DNA from: Nitrosomonas sp.
GTDB taxonomy: Bacteria; Pseudomonadota; Gammaproteobacteria; Burkholderiales; Nitrosomonadaceae
DNA: 64,000 nucleotides
Assembly (NCBI RefSeq): GCF_019752095.1
Contig: NZ_JAIEMO010000003.1
Location: forward strand, 62,001 to 126,000
Direction: 5' to 3'
Shown here: positions 46,710-55,690 of the stretch, piece by piece
Position numbering within the stretch: position 1 is the stretch's first letter
How the letters are laid out: the number at the start of each line of letters is the position of its first letter
The notes under the pieces: model-generated
The model's input: only the letters and a program-made list of their open reading frames with translations
Told to the model about the DNA's origin: nothing
The model's database searches: none
Program-made: the position numbers and the translations under genes

Positions 46710-47626
46710 TGATAACGCACAACTTTGGCAAAGTAGCTGTTCTGCTTGGCGGCCGATCCGCGGAGCGTGAAATTTCTTTGCAAAGTGGGCAAGCCGTTTT
46801 AGACGCGCTTATTCGAAGCGGCGTGACTGCATATTCATTTGATCCGGCGGAGCAAGTACTTGAAGATCTGTTACGGCAAGGCTTTAATCGTGCATTTATC
46901 GCACTGCACGGACGTTTTGGCGAAGACGGAACTATCCAAGGTGTACTGGAGTGGATGAGATTACCTTATACTGGCAGTGGGGTCATGAGCAGTGCCCTGG
47001 CAATGGACAAATGGCGTACTAAATTATTATGGCAGGCAGTCGGCATCCAGTCACCACGGTATGTACTATTACAAGCCGACAGTAATTTTGACCAAGTTTC
47101 CGAGTCACTGGGATTGCCGCTCATCGTGAAGCCAGTGCGAGAGGGTTCGACAATTGGTTTGAGTAAGGTGAATCACAAGAATGATCTGCTGCCTGCTTAT
47201 CAATTAGCGGCACAGTATGATGATTTGGTGCTTGCCGAAGAATTCATCGTAGGAAAGGAATTAACAGTTGCCATTCTGGGCGAAACGCCCTTACCAATAG
47301 TGAGAATAGAGATAACAGGCGAGCTTTATGATTATCAGGCAAAGTACGTATCAAATGATACCCAATATTATTGTCCCAGTGGTTTACCGGCTGAGTTGGA
47401 AACCGAGATTCAGACACAAGCCTTGCGGGCTTATAAGGTACTGGGCTGCCAAGGTTGGGGGAGAGTTGATTTAATCTTGACGCAAACCGGGCAGTTTTAT
47501 TTTCTCGAAGCGAATACGTCTCCAGGTATGACCAGCCATAGTCTGGTTCCTATGGCAGCCAAGACCGCGGGAATTTCGTTTGAAGACCTCGTGATAAGAA
47601 TATTGGATTTAACCCATGTGGGATAA
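46709..47626 (+). CDS. ddl: D-alanine:D-alanine ligase, DdlB type
   Basis: 305 aa from the GTG at 46709. Seen: [20 protein letters not shown], the [20 protein letters not shown] motif, [17 protein letters not shown] and the metal-site end [20 protein letters not shown] of the ATP-grasp fold. It supplies the dipeptide for MurF. It overlaps ftsQ by 11 bp. Confidence 0.95.
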   Translation: MITHNFGKVAVLLGGRSAEREISLQSGQAVLDALIRSGVTAYSFDPAEQVLEDLLRQGFNRAFIALHGRFGEDGTIQGVLEWMRLPYTGSGVMSSALAMDKWRTKLLWQAVGIQSPRYVLLQADSNFDQVSESLGLPLIVKPVREGSTIGLSKVNHKNDLLPAYQLAAQYDDLVLAEEFIVGKELTVAILGETPLPIVRIEITGELYDYQAKYVSNDTQYYCPSGLPAELETEIQTQALRAYKVLGCQGWGRVDLILTQTGQFYFLEANTSPGMTSHSLVPMAAKTAGISFEDLVIRILDLTHVG

Positions 47627-48395
47627 TCATCATGCGCTAGATTTTTTAGCCAAGCTATTGTTGGCTTTGGTAGCAATGGTCTTTTTGTATGGAATCAGTT
47701 TGCAGCTAATCAGGCCACCGCTGTTCCCGATAAAAGAAATTAATGTACAGGTTACTCAGGGAGCAGAGAAAAATAACAAGCAATTACAAAACATTACTCA
47801 CGCACAGATAGAAAATCTCGTGAAAAATGAAATTGAAGGAAATTTTATTTCGGTTAATTTAACCGCAGTTCGCGAAGCTTTTGTAAAATTACCATGGGCA
47901 CGGGATGCACGAGTAAATCGGGAATGGCCTCACGGGTTAAATGTAACGCTAGAAGAACACCAAGCATTGGCCTATTGGGGAAGTCATGCACTGGTGAACA
48001 CGTATGGCGAGGTATTTCGGGTTACCGCTGATGTTGATTTGCCAATTTTTATTGGCCCAAATGAAGCCAGTGCTCATGAGGTGACGCAGCAATATAGACG
48101 CTTTAATCAGATATTAGCGCCTCTGCGGCAACACATTGCACAAGTCATGTTGACGCAGCGTTACGCGTGGCGAATTCAGTTGAATACGGGGACGGTATTG
48201 GAATTGGGGCGAGATGAGATAGAACAGAGGTTAACTCGCTATGTTTCAGTATATAACCACAGCATTGCTCGGTTAAATCAACAAGAGCCACTGGCATATG
48301 TTGATTTGCGCTACCCCAATGGCTTTGCTATCCGCATGCCCGAAACGATACAACGAAAGGAACCTCATAAATCCGCCACTAGGAGAGAAACGTGA
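47616..48395 (+). CDS. ftsQ: FtsQ, divisome protein with POTRA domain
   Basis: 259 aa. Seen: one transmembrane segment ([20 protein letters not shown]), the POTRA region ([20 protein letters not shown]), and the FtsQ domain with [20 protein letters not shown] and [20 protein letters not shown]. It anchors FtsL and FtsB in the periplasm. It starts inside ddl and ends 12 bases before ftsA. Confidence 0.93.
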   Translation: MWDNHHALDFLAKLLLALVAMVFLYGISLQLIRPPLFPIKEINVQVTQGAEKNNKQLQNITHAQIENLVKNEIEGNFISVNLTAVREAFVKLPWARDARVNREWPHGLNVTLEEHQALAYWGSHALVNTYGEVFRVTADVDLPIFIGPNEASAHEVTQQYRRFNQILAPLRQHIAQVMLTQRYAWRIQLNTGTVLELGRDEIEQRLTRYVSVYNHSIARLNQQEPLAYVDLRYPNGFAIRMPETIQRKEPHKSATRRET

Positions 48396-48407
48396 GATGG
48401 AATTTAG

Positions 48408-49646
48408 ATGAATAAAACGAGAGACAATAGAAATTTGATCGTCGGACTTGATATTGGCACATCAAAAATTGTAGCTATTGTCGCTGAATTAACTCCTGAG
48501 GGAGGAGTCGAGATTATTGGATTGGGCAGCCATCCCTCACGTGGGTTAAAGAAAGGCGTTGTCGCCAATATAGAAACAACCGTCAATGCAATTCAGCGTG
48601 CGCTGGAAGAAGCAGAATTAATGGCGGACTGTAAAATTCATGAAGTATATACCGGGATAGCCGGCAGCCACATTAAGGGCTTTAATTCAAATGGCATGGT
48701 GCCTATCAAGGATAAGGAAGTCACCGAAAAAGACGTAGAGCGGGTAATGGAGGCGGCAAAAGCCGTCAATATACCCGCCGATCAGCAAATTCTGCATGTC
48801 CTGAATCAGGAATTTATTATCGATGGTCAGGAAGATGTACGCGAACCGGTGGGCATGAGCGGCATACGCTTAGAAGTAAAAGTGCATATTGTGACAGGCG
48901 CAGTTTCGGCTGCTCAGAATATCGTAAAATGTGTACATCGATGCGGTTTAGAAGTTCGCGATCTGATATTACAGCCATTGGCATCAGCAATGGCCGTATT
49001 ATCTGAGGATGAAAAAGACCTAGGAGTATGTTTGGTCGACATTGGCGGTGGAACAACGGATATTGCGGTGTTTACGCACGGAGCGATTAGGCATACTGCG
49101 GTTATCCCAATTGCGGGCGATCAAATAACTAATGATATAGCGATGGCATTACGTACGCCGACTAAAAGTGCGGAAGATATCAAATGCCGCTACGGCTGCG
49201 CATTGAGGAGTCTTGCAGATACCAAAGAAATGGTTGAAGTTCCAGACGTGGGGAATCGTGGTTCGCGCCAGCTTTCCAAACAAACTTTGGCGGAAGTAAT
49301 AGAACCACGCGCCGAAGAGCTTTATTCTTTAGTGCAAGCTGAATTACGTCGGAGCGGATTTGAAGAGCTGCTTTCATCGGGCATCGTAATAACCGGGGGA
49401 TCTGCTTCGCTACGCGGAATGGTGGAATTGGGTGAAGAAATATTCCATATGCCTGTGCGACAAGGTTTGCCCAACTATCATGGCAATTTAAGGGAAGTCA
49501 TCCATACACCTCGATATTCGACAGGGATTGGTTTAATTCTGGCGGGTATGCAACAGATGCAGCATCAACATAGTTCAAGATTACAAGGTGGTTCTGCCAA
49601 GCAGATTTTATCCAGAATGAAGGGGTGGTTCCAAAGAAACTTTTAG
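48408..49646 (+). CDS. ftsA: FtsA, actin-like membrane tether of FtsZ
   Basis: 412 aa. Seen: the phosphate loop LIVGLDIGTSKIVAIVAELT, the 1C subdomain (KGVVANIETTVNAIQRALEE), CLVDIGGGTTDIAVFTHGAI, GIVITGGSASLRGMVELGEE, and a C-terminal amphipathic membrane-targeting helix (SRMKGWFQRNF). It links FtsZ filaments to the membrane and recruits the divisome. Confidence 0.97.
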   Translation: MNKTRDNRNLIVGLDIGTSKIVAIVAELTPEGGVEIIGLGSHPSRGLKKGVVANIETTVNAIQRALEEAELMADCKIHEVYTGIAGSHIKGFNSNGMVPIKDKEVTEKDVERVMEAAKAVNIPADQQILHVLNQEFIIDGQEDVREPVGMSGIRLEVKVHIVTGAVSAAQNIVKCVHRCGLEVRDLILQPLASAMAVLSEDEKDLGVCLVDIGGGTTDIAVFTHGAIRHTAVIPIAGDQITNDIAMALRTPTKSAEDIKCRYGCALRSLADTKEMVEVPDVGNRGSRQLSKQTLAEVIEPRAEELYSLVQAELRRSGFEELLSSGIVITGGSASLRGMVELGEEIFHMPVRQGLPNYHGNLREVIHTPRYSTGIGLILAGMQQMQHQHSSRLQGGSAKQILSRMKGWFQRNF

Positions 49647-49714
49647 TTAGAAAATGTAAGGGTTGTATTAGCAGTCAAGTAGCTTTAATTTCAATGTACT
49701 ATAGGAGAAACAAT

Positions 49715-50866
49715 ATGTTCGAAATCATGAATAACGATACTCAAGAGGCGATCATTAAAGTCGTTGGTGTTGGCGGCTGCGGTAGCAATGCTGTGGATCA
49801 TATGATCCAAAATGGTATGCAAGGCGTTGAGTTTATCAGTATGAATACTGATGCACAGGCATTGAAAACTAATAAAGCACCAACGATATTACAATTAGGC
49901 ACAGGAATTACCAAAGGACTGGGGGCAGGCGCGAATCCTGAAATAGGACGCGAAGCAGCACTTGAAGATCGTGATCGTATTGCTGAGCTGATACAAGGCG
50001 CAGATATGCTGTTTATTACTGCGGGCATGGGCGGCGGCACGGGCACGGGCGCCGCGCCGGTTGTTGCGCAAGTTGCGAAAGAAATGGGTATTTTAACAGT
50101 AGCGGTTGTCAGCAAACCCTTTTCATTTGAAGGAAAACGTCTGATTGCAGCTAAGGCGGGCATGGATGAACTATCACAGCATGTTGATTCATTAATTGTA
50201 ATTCCAAACGACAAACTCATGATGGTGCTGGGCAATGACATCTCCATGCTGGATGCATTCAAGGCAGCCAACGACGTGCTTCACGGCGCCGTAGCCGGAA
50301 TCGCAGAAGTTATTAATTGTCCTGGCTTAGTAAACGTTGACTTTGCCGACGTCAGAACTGTCATGTCTGAAATGGGTATGGCCATGATGGGCTCGGCGAT
50401 AGCAATGGGTGTTGATCGCGCACGAGTCGCTGCAGAGCGTGCCGTTTCCAGCCCATTGCTTGAAGATATTTCCCTATCAGGAGCGCGCGGTATTTTGGTA
50501 AACATAACAGCCAGTCAATCACTGAAAATGCGCGAAGTACATGAAGTGATGAATACAATTAAAGATTTAACCGCTGAAGACGCGACAATTATTGTAGGAA
50601 CAGTTATCGATGAAAATATGACCGATAATTTGCGTGTGACGATGGTTGCTACCGGATTGGGTAGTCTTGTTAGCCAAAACCAAAACTCTCCTTTAACCGT
50701 TATCCATTCTCGCACTGGAACCGATGACAGAGACTCAATTTTTTCTACTGAAGAACCCGCAGTGATGCGCACAGGCAGAAGAAGCAATGCTACAGTGGCA
50801 GCTATGCGCCAATCCGGTGTAGATCCGATGGATATCCCTGCTTTTTTAAGGAGACAAGCGGATTAA
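49715..50866 (+). CDS. ftsZ: FtsZ, tubulin-like division GTPase
   Basis: 383 aa from the ATG at 49715, which has AGGAGA ahead of it; an open frame continues upstream into the end of ftsA but has no start signal. Seen: VGVGGCGSNAVDHMIQ, the tubulin signature AGMGGGTGTGAAPVVAQ, the T7-loop NVDFADVRTVM, a variable linker and the C-terminal peptide DPMDIPAFLRRQAD that binds FtsA. It forms the Z-ring. It is the last gene of the cluster, followed by a hairpin. Confidence 0.97.
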   Translation: MFEIMNNDTQEAIIKVVGVGGCGSNAVDHMIQNGMQGVEFISMNTDAQALKTNKAPTILQLGTGITKGLGAGANPEIGREAALEDRDRIAELIQGADMLFITAGMGGGTGTGAAPVVAQVAKEMGILTVAVVSKPFSFEGKRLIAAKAGMDELSQHVDSLIVIPNDKLMMVLGNDISMLDAFKAANDVLHGAVAGIAEVINCPGLVNVDFADVRTVMSEMGMAMMGSAIAMGVDRARVAAERAVSSPLLEDISLSGARGILVNITASQSLKMREVHEVMNTIKDLTAEDATIIVGTVIDENMTDNLRVTMVATGLGSLVSQNQNSPLTVIHSRTGTDDRDSIFSTEEPAVMRTGRRSNATVAAMRQSGVDPMDIPAFLRRQAD

Positions 50867-50934
50867 ATGCATTTTATTCTCCTGATCTTTAAGCATATAT
50901 ATTGAGTCAAAAGCAGTACATTGAAAAAATAATT

Positions 50935-50967
50935 GATCCCCCGCTCCTTACGGCGAGGGATCTTTAT
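50935..50967 (+). terminator. terminator after ftsZ
   Basis: GATCCCCCGC and GGCGAGGGATC (50935-50962) pair through about 10 bases with one mismatch around a short loop, and TTTAT follows. It lies 68 bases after the ftsZ stop and probably ends the dcw transcript. The T run is short. Confidence 0.65.
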
Positions 50968-51130
50968 GAGAGAGCTTTGTGGAGAGAACATTCGAAAAAG
51001 AGTGATTAAATAATCCACTCTGAAAACAGCCACGTGGTAGTGCTTTGAACAAAGCAACGAAATAGACTACCCTGCTATATTTTGCAGCAGGAATAGCGTG
51101 ACTATTTGTGCTGAAGCATTATTATTTTCC

Positions 51131-52858
51131 TTAAAACGCATTCCAACTCTCCCTATCACTATTAACAACCTTTTTGGGTTGAAAATTGTTGTTTCTCACT
51201 ACTGAAATAACCTTGTTTTTTCGTAAATTTGATTTGTTGACAGTAAGTTTTTGAATTGTCGCCGTATTGCCTGCAATCTGATCCACTTTAAATATAGAAA
51301 TTGCTCCAGCCAGATCTTTAGCTTGATTTTCCAGAGACTCCGCAGATGCTGCGGCCTCTTCCACCAGCGCAGCATTTTGTTGCGTAACTTCGTCCATTTG
51401 TGCAACTGCTTGATTGACCTGTGCGATACCTGAGCTCTGCTCTTGTGAAGCCGCCGTGATTTCCGACATAATTTCAGCAACATGTTTAATAGAAATAACA
51501 ATCTCTTCCATAGTCTTACCTGCTTCACTTACCAATTTGGTTCCATTTTCTACTTTTTCTACCGAGCTATCTATTAAGTTTTTTATTTCTTTAGCAGCAG
51601 CCGCGCTTCGTTGAGCAAGATTTCGAACTTCTGTGGCAACCACAGCAAAACCTCGGCCTTGTTCTCCAGCACGAGCAGCTTCTACAGCAGCATTCAAAGC
51701 AAGGATATTGGTCTGAAAAGCAATCGCATCAATTACGCTTATAATGCTTGCGATTTTATTGGAACTATCACTGATCAAAGACATGGTACTAACCACGTCA
51801 TTCATTAACTGTCCTCCCCGAAGCGCAATATTACTTGCATTTGTTGAGAGATTATCAGCTTGCTTGGCATTATCAGCATTTTGTTTTACGGTAGAAGTAA
51901 GCTCCTCCATACTAGAGGCTGTTTCTTCAAGCGATGAGGCTTGTTCTTCTGTGCGTTGTGATAAATTCAGGTTACCACTAGCTATTTCACTGGATGCCTG
52001 ACGCACTGATTCAGCACTGCTACGGACATCTGAAACTGTTGCTCTGAGATTAATGCCCATTTGAGTAAGCGATTTAATCAAGGCACCAAACTCATCGGAA
52101 TACTCATTTGTGATCTTGGTTTGTAAATCCCCAGCAGCAAGAGTATTGGCTATTTCAACAGCCTTGTTCAGAGGTTTTAGCGTATTCTGCCTTATGCGGA
52201 ATCCAGCCAGAAGCATTAGCAAAGCACCGCTGATAGCAGATACTGGAATAAAACTAACTAACGGCAAGGCTGATTCCATTTGCGTTAATTCCCACCAACT
52301 AGCGCCTACAGCACTCAACAATAATAGTGTTGGTATAGACAAATAAAGTGCGATACGTTTTCCCAATGTCATCTTAAGAAATGCGCTGACCTTGCCAATA
52401 AAATCGGTACGAACGACACCGCCATTCTCTATTGTGAGATTTCTAGCCGTTCCATTAATAAATTGACGATATATCGGCGCTACTGTTTCAATTACCTGGC
52501 GTTCTGGCTTTGTTCGCACGGACAAATAACCAACTACAGCCCCATTTTCGATGAGTGGTGTAGCATTACCAAGAACCCAGTAGAAATCTCCATTCTTGCG
52601 ACGATTCTTAACTAAACCAGTCCATGGTTTGCCAGCTTGAAGTGTTTTCCATAAATCTTCAAATGCCTGTGGTGGCATATCAGGGTGGCGCACTATATTA
52701 TGCGCCTTACCTATCAGTTCATCTTCGTTAAATCCGCTGACCTCAATGAAAGTCTGGTTTACATACGTAATACGTCCCTTAGTATCTGTCGTAGACAAGA
52801 TTAGTGTATCCTCGCCAATAGGATATTCTGTATTTGAAACGGGTAGATTTACTCTCAT
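51131..52858 (-). CDS. Aer-like methyl-accepting chemotaxis protein with PAS domain
   Basis: 575 aa from the ATG at 52858 (an in-frame TTG 9 bases earlier is less likely). Seen: an N-terminal PAS domain (ILSTTDTKGRITYVNQTF, then GKAHNIVRHPDMPPQAFEDL, as in Aer); two transmembrane segments near the middle (LYLSIPTLLLLSAVGASWW; IPVSAISGALLMLLAGF); a HAMP region; and the highly conserved signalling tip IDAIAFQTNILALNAAVEAA with EVRNLAQRSAAAAKEIKNLI. The extreme C-terminus, SWNAF, resembles the xWxxF pentapeptide that tethers CheR. It probably senses redox state or oxygen through the PAS domain (inference). Lone gene. Confidence 0.92.
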   Translation of the reverse strand: MRVNLPVSNTEYPIGEDTLILSTTDTKGRITYVNQTFIEVSGFNEDELIGKAHNIVRHPDMPPQAFEDLWKTLQAGKPWTGLVKNRRKNGDFYWVLGNATPLIENGAVVGYLSVRTKPERQVIETVAPIYRQFINGTARNLTIENGGVVRTDFIGKVSAFLKMTLGKRIALYLSIPTLLLLSAVGASWWELTQMESALPLVSFIPVSAISGALLMLLAGFRIRQNTLKPLNKAVEIANTLAAGDLQTKITNEYSDEFGALIKSLTQMGINLRATVSDVRSSAESVRQASSEIASGNLNLSQRTEEQASSLEETASSMEELTSTVKQNADNAKQADNLSTNASNIALRGGQLMNDVVSTMSLISDSSNKIASIISVIDAIAFQTNILALNAAVEAARAGEQGRGFAVVATEVRNLAQRSAAAAKEIKNLIDSSVEKVENGTKLVSEAGKTMEEIVISIKHVAEIMSEITAASQEQSSGIAQVNQAVAQMDEVTQQNAALVEEAAASAESLENQAKDLAGAISIFKVDQIAGNTATIQKLTVNKSNLRKNKVISVVRNNNFQPKKVVNSDRESWNAF

Positions 52859-52948
52859 AACTAACAATTATCCTTCCTGAATTTATAAAATTTTGCGGTC
52901 AATAGAACGATCTATATTTCATAAACTGGAGTTCTAATAACGCAAGTA

Positions 52949-52962
52949 TTGATCCAGGTCAA
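52949..52962. promoter_or_regulatory. FNR/CRP-like palindrome upstream of the chemotaxis gene
   Basis: TTGATCCAGGTCAA differs from the FNR consensus TTGAT-N4-ATCAA at one base. It lies about 90 bases before the receptor's ATG. A regulator of this family controlling an Aer-like oxygen receptor would make sense, but the -10 region is not clear. Confidence 0.35.
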
Positions 52963-53044
52963 ATATGTCGGAAATAAAATTTTGCTGCAATATTGGGCTA
53001 GGCATTTCCGCATTAGACTTGGGTGACAACTCTAAATTTGCTGG

Positions 53045-53685
53045 ATTCGTATAATAAGTGCAATTTTCTGAGTGAGGAGGTCAGCTGTTATATTTGTTCA
53101 TTTAACTCGCCAAAGGAAAATGCCAATGAACTACACATAGCTGACCGAGCATGAAAGATATCAGATTTACAGTTTAAAAATTGTAGAGACAAGAAGGCAT
53201 CGTATCGGCGATTGGGAAGGTGATACGATCATAGGCAAAGTGCGAGCTGGCGCGTTAGTGACATTAGTGGAACGTAAAACGCTCTATACAGTAATCATGC
53301 GCTTATCTGGCAGGCATGCCGGCCCTTTAGCACAAACTGTCATTAAAGTGATGAAACCACTGGCGGCAAGAATGAAAGGATCACACAGGATAATGGTCTG
53401 GAATTTGCTGAGCATGCCAGAATTGCCAAAGAGCTAAATACAGCGATTTATTTTGCACATCCCTATGCTTCGTGGGAGCGTGGTACGAATGAAAACCCGA
53501 ATGGGTTGATTAGACAATATTTTCCAAAAGAAACCGACTTTAATCAGGTAACAGATTAAAAAGTCATGGATAGACTGAATATCCAGCCCCGGAAGACCAG
53601 TGGAAATCGGTCACCGAACGAATTATTTTCAAGGCTGCAAGTTGATTTACTTGCTGCGTAACTTAATTGCACTTATTACTTGAAT
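53045..53685 (+). mobile_element. decayed IS30-family insertion sequence
   Basis: Terminal inverted repeats share the perfect 14-mer TAATAAGTGCAATT (53052-53065) and its complement (53665-53678), with further imperfect matches outwards. Between them lies a broken IS30 transposase. The element is about 640 bases long; intact members are about 1 kb, so roughly a third is missing. It cannot transpose on its own. Confidence 0.85.
53126..53661 (+). pseudogene. IS30-family transposase, multiply broken
   Basis: The reading frame begins MNYT at 53126, where the next codon is TAG (53138), then LTEHERYQIYSLK, the IS30 N-terminus. This runs without a break in frame straight into VETRRHRIGDWEGDTIIGK, so the middle of the protein (over 100 residues) has been deleted. 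A frameshift near 53385 separates AARMKG from DNGLEFAEHARIAKELNT; the catalytic end WERGTNENPNGLIRQYFPK is still readable, followed by another in-frame stop and then a decayed tail. At least two nonsense codons, one frameshift and one deletion make it certain to be inactive. Confidence 0.9.
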
Positions 53686-53933
53686 TCGCCAAGTAAAAGC
53701 ATTATGGATAAAGTTTTTTATAAGATAATATGAATCTCATCCTCGCCACAGCTACACCAATAGACACCCAGAAGCACCAACAAGGCCCTTATAAATGATA
53801 GGTTTATTCGGTTTTTATTATCCGCAGACAATCATGTGAAACGTGAGTAGCAAAAAAGATTTTCACATTAGGTTAGCGCTTCTCAAGTTATTGCCTTATT
53901 TGTATAAGAGTTTCTTCTATTACCCACAATTTC

Positions 53934-53954
53934 TGTGGATAACTTTGTGAATAA
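53934..53954 (-). promoter_or_regulatory. two consensus DnaA boxes in direct orientation
   Basis: TGTGGATAA (53934-53942) is the exact complement of the R1/R4 DnaA box TTATCCACA, and TGTGAATAA (53946-53954) that of TTATTCACA; they are 3 bases apart and on the same strand. Near matches (one mismatch) lie at about 53861 (ATTTTCACA) and 54114 (TGTGGATGA). No dnaA, dnaN or rep gene lies nearby. Confidence 0.6.
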
Positions 53955-54027
53955 TCTTTTGTTTAACCAGCTAACTTGAATATTCCAAAGGCTTTTTTGG
54001 AATTGATTAATAAGTTAACACTTTTAA

Positions 54028-54047
54028 CTATGATAGATTTATCATAG
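54028..54047. repeat. perfect 8-bp inverted repeat
   Basis: CTATGATA, GATT, TATCATAG: a perfect hairpin or a palindromic protein-binding site. No T run follows. Confidence 0.6.
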
Positions 54048-54055
54048 AGTTATGC

Positions 54056-54082
54056 GACATTATGTCTTCTTGACATAATGTC
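54056..54082. repeat. perfect 11-bp inverted repeat, arms themselves palindromic
   Basis: GACATTATGTC and GACATAATGTC flank TTCTT. Each arm is itself a near-palindrome (GACAT-N-ATGTC), so this can also be read as two tandem operator sites 16 bases apart. ATTTT follows on the plus strand, so a weak terminator is possible. Confidence 0.65.
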
Positions 54083-54330
54083 ATTTTCAGTAGTCCCTCT
54101 ATCTTGCCAAAATTGTGGATGATTCAGAATGTCAAGAAAAATATGAAATCTGCTGAAGAGCGCACGCCTCAATCCAGCATATTTCCTTAAATCGTAAATG
54201 CAAAGGTAGCTTGTTACCCTTCATGCGTTAGAAATTTAAAATTTCAGCATTAATTCTAAGTTAGGTGAAATCTGATTGTTGTTAGTTAACAGCTAATACG
54301 CAGACTCGATCAAGCCGGATATTTCGGCAA

Positions 54331-54510
54331 GGAGCAAAAATCTGGACAAAAGCACAGCGTAAAGCCTTTGCAAATGATTTTAATAATTTGCTCGTTGTCG
54401 ATAGAGCAGCCAATGAGTCAAAATCAAGCAGGGCACCCCATAAATGGCCTCCCCCTTTGAAATCTTACTGGCGCGAATATGGGAAAACGATGGCAGCACA
54501 TCAAAAATAA
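54331..54510 (+). pseudogene. C-terminal remnant of an HNH (DUF1524-like) nuclease
   Basis: From about 54331 the frame reads into WTKAQRKAFANDFNNLLVVD (from 54343) and then ANESKSSRAPHKWPPP, ending at a TAA at 54508. The pattern W-x(2)-A-x(2)-R-x-x-F-A-N-D-x(2)-N-L, N-x-S-K and P-x(2)-W-x-P-P is that of secreted HNH/DUF1524 endonucleases. The part with the catalytic DH(x)P is missing and an in-frame TAG lies at 54283, so only the C-terminal third is left. There is no start codon. Confidence 0.6.
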
Positions 54511-54641
54511 ATACAGATCGCTGCTATACTCAAGATGAATCTGTAACACTGAGAGCATTAGCTAAGATCTGTAGCTAAGAAAATCTTCAGCGAGGTACAA
54601 TGTGTCTTGCATACTTTTCAATCACTCGAGAGGAAAATTAA

Positions 54642-54953
54642 ATGCTCGTAACTTTTTCAACAGATGCTCATGCCGACATAACAATGTTTAACGACATAGC
54701 ACTTATCATGCTTGACATGATGGGGCATAGCAAAACAGTGCCCGGCGCTATTTTGGCTACTGATATTCCTATGGCGCTTGACCGATTAAAAACGGCTATA
54801 AATGCGGAAAAAGCATCATCTCCGGCTCAGGACGAGAATGAAGATGAAGATAACAAAAATGAACCGGCGGTGAGTCTAGCAAATAGAGCTCTGCCTTTGA
54901 TCAATCTGCTTACCGCAGCAGCAGAAGCGGAGTGTAATGTAATGTGGAAATAA
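54642..54953 (+). CDS. DUF1840 domain protein
   Basis: 103 aa, preceded by GAGAGGAAA. Seen: the family start MLVTFSTDAHADITMFNDIA, LIMLDMMGHSKTVPGAILAT in the middle, an acidic linker (DENEDEDNKNEPAVSLANRA) and a helical end with ALPLINLLTAAAEAECNVMW. DUF1840 proteins are small, cytoplasmic, common in betaproteobacteria and of unknown function. It stands alone and intact within a decayed region. Confidence 0.85.
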   Translation: MLVTFSTDAHADITMFNDIALIMLDMMGHSKTVPGAILATDIPMALDRLKTAINAEKASSPAQDENEDEDNKNEPAVSLANRALPLINLLTAAAEAECNVMWK

Positions 54954-55041
54954 AATTAAGTCAGGAGTTTATGACAATGCTCGAAAATTTTGCATGCCCA
55001 TCAGTAATTCAAGAGCGAATCGCAATTTTTATTCGACAAAT

Positions 55042-55064
55042 AAAAACGGGAGCCTGAGCTCCCG
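55042..55064 (-). terminator. rho-independent terminator of the PEP-CTERM gene
   Basis: On the minus strand the stem CGGGAGC-TCAG-GCTCCCG (55064-55047) is followed by TTTTTA (55046 downwards). A canonical terminator 33 bases after the stop at 55097. Confidence 0.85.
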
Positions 55065-55096
55065 ATCTAGAATAAATAAGAATCTAAGTTATGCTG

Positions 55097-55690
55097 CTAA
55101 CCTTTTTTCCGGTGTGTCATAAATCCAATTAAACCTAGACCAATCAACAACATTGCGTAGGTTTCTGGCTCTGGAACTGGTGAGGTTGCAACATACCAAG
55201 CAGAATCGCCATTACTACCTATACCTTGCACATGCAATGCCAATTCGCCATTGTAGCCAGGAAGTGCAGTAGAGCCTAAACCACCAACATGCCAAGTAAC
55301 CGACTCAAGTCCGGTCAGCTTATCATTTTTTGGATTGATCATATCGTATCTAAAATCATATATGCCTGTTGGCCCTCCACCATTTTGCAGGTTAACCTTA
55401 GTTACACCTCCGCCTATATCGGTTGAAATAGTGGTTGGCTTCATTCCATCAACAGCCATGGATCCAATAAATGATTTAGAACCAAAAATAGTATTTAAAT
55501 CTAAAGCTGAAAGAGTAAATGTCCAATTTCCACTCCCATTGTCAGTGATTTCTAAATCTGCAAAATATGGATTTGTTGGCCCATTACCGGCTAGCAACTG
55601 CCCAAAATGATAAGTTGCTGCCTGAACAGCACTTCCACAGAAAAGAAAACCAGTTATCATCATCAATGCCGTTAATTTACGCAAAATCAT
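55097..55690 (-). CDS. PEP-CTERM sorting-domain protein
   Basis: 197 aa. Seen: a signal peptide (LTALMMITGFLFCGSAVQAA), a beta-rich, Gly/Asn-rich middle, and a C-terminal PEP-CTERM signal SPVPEPETYAMLLIGLGLIG followed by FMTHRKKG. The signal is cut by an exosortase (EpsH/XrtA type), and the product is sent to the outer surface or the extracellular matrix. The exosortase is not in the window. It has its own terminator, so it is monocistronic. Function beyond sorting is unknown. Confidence 0.9.
   Translation of the reverse strand: MILRKLTALMMITGFLFCGSAVQAATYHFGQLLAGNGPTNPYFADLEITDNGSGNWTFTLSALDLNTIFGSKSFIGSMAVDGMKPTTISTDIGGGVTKVNLQNGGGPTGIYDFRYDMINPKNDKLTGLESVTWHVGGLGSTALPGYNGELALHVQGIGSNGDSAWYVATSPVPEPETYAMLLIGLGLIGFMTHRKKG

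Larger units (their letters stand above)
53686..54330. other. AT-rich non-coding stretch with DnaA boxes and palindromes
   Basis: About 640 bases without a supportable gene. It contains two consensus DnaA boxes and near matches, two perfect inverted repeats and no convincing promoter. The DnaA boxes and palindromes have their own entries. Confidence 0.5.

Noticed and set aside
53240..53437. 65-codon frame that looks like a small independent gene
   Set aside because: It is the in-frame middle of the broken IS30 transposase.
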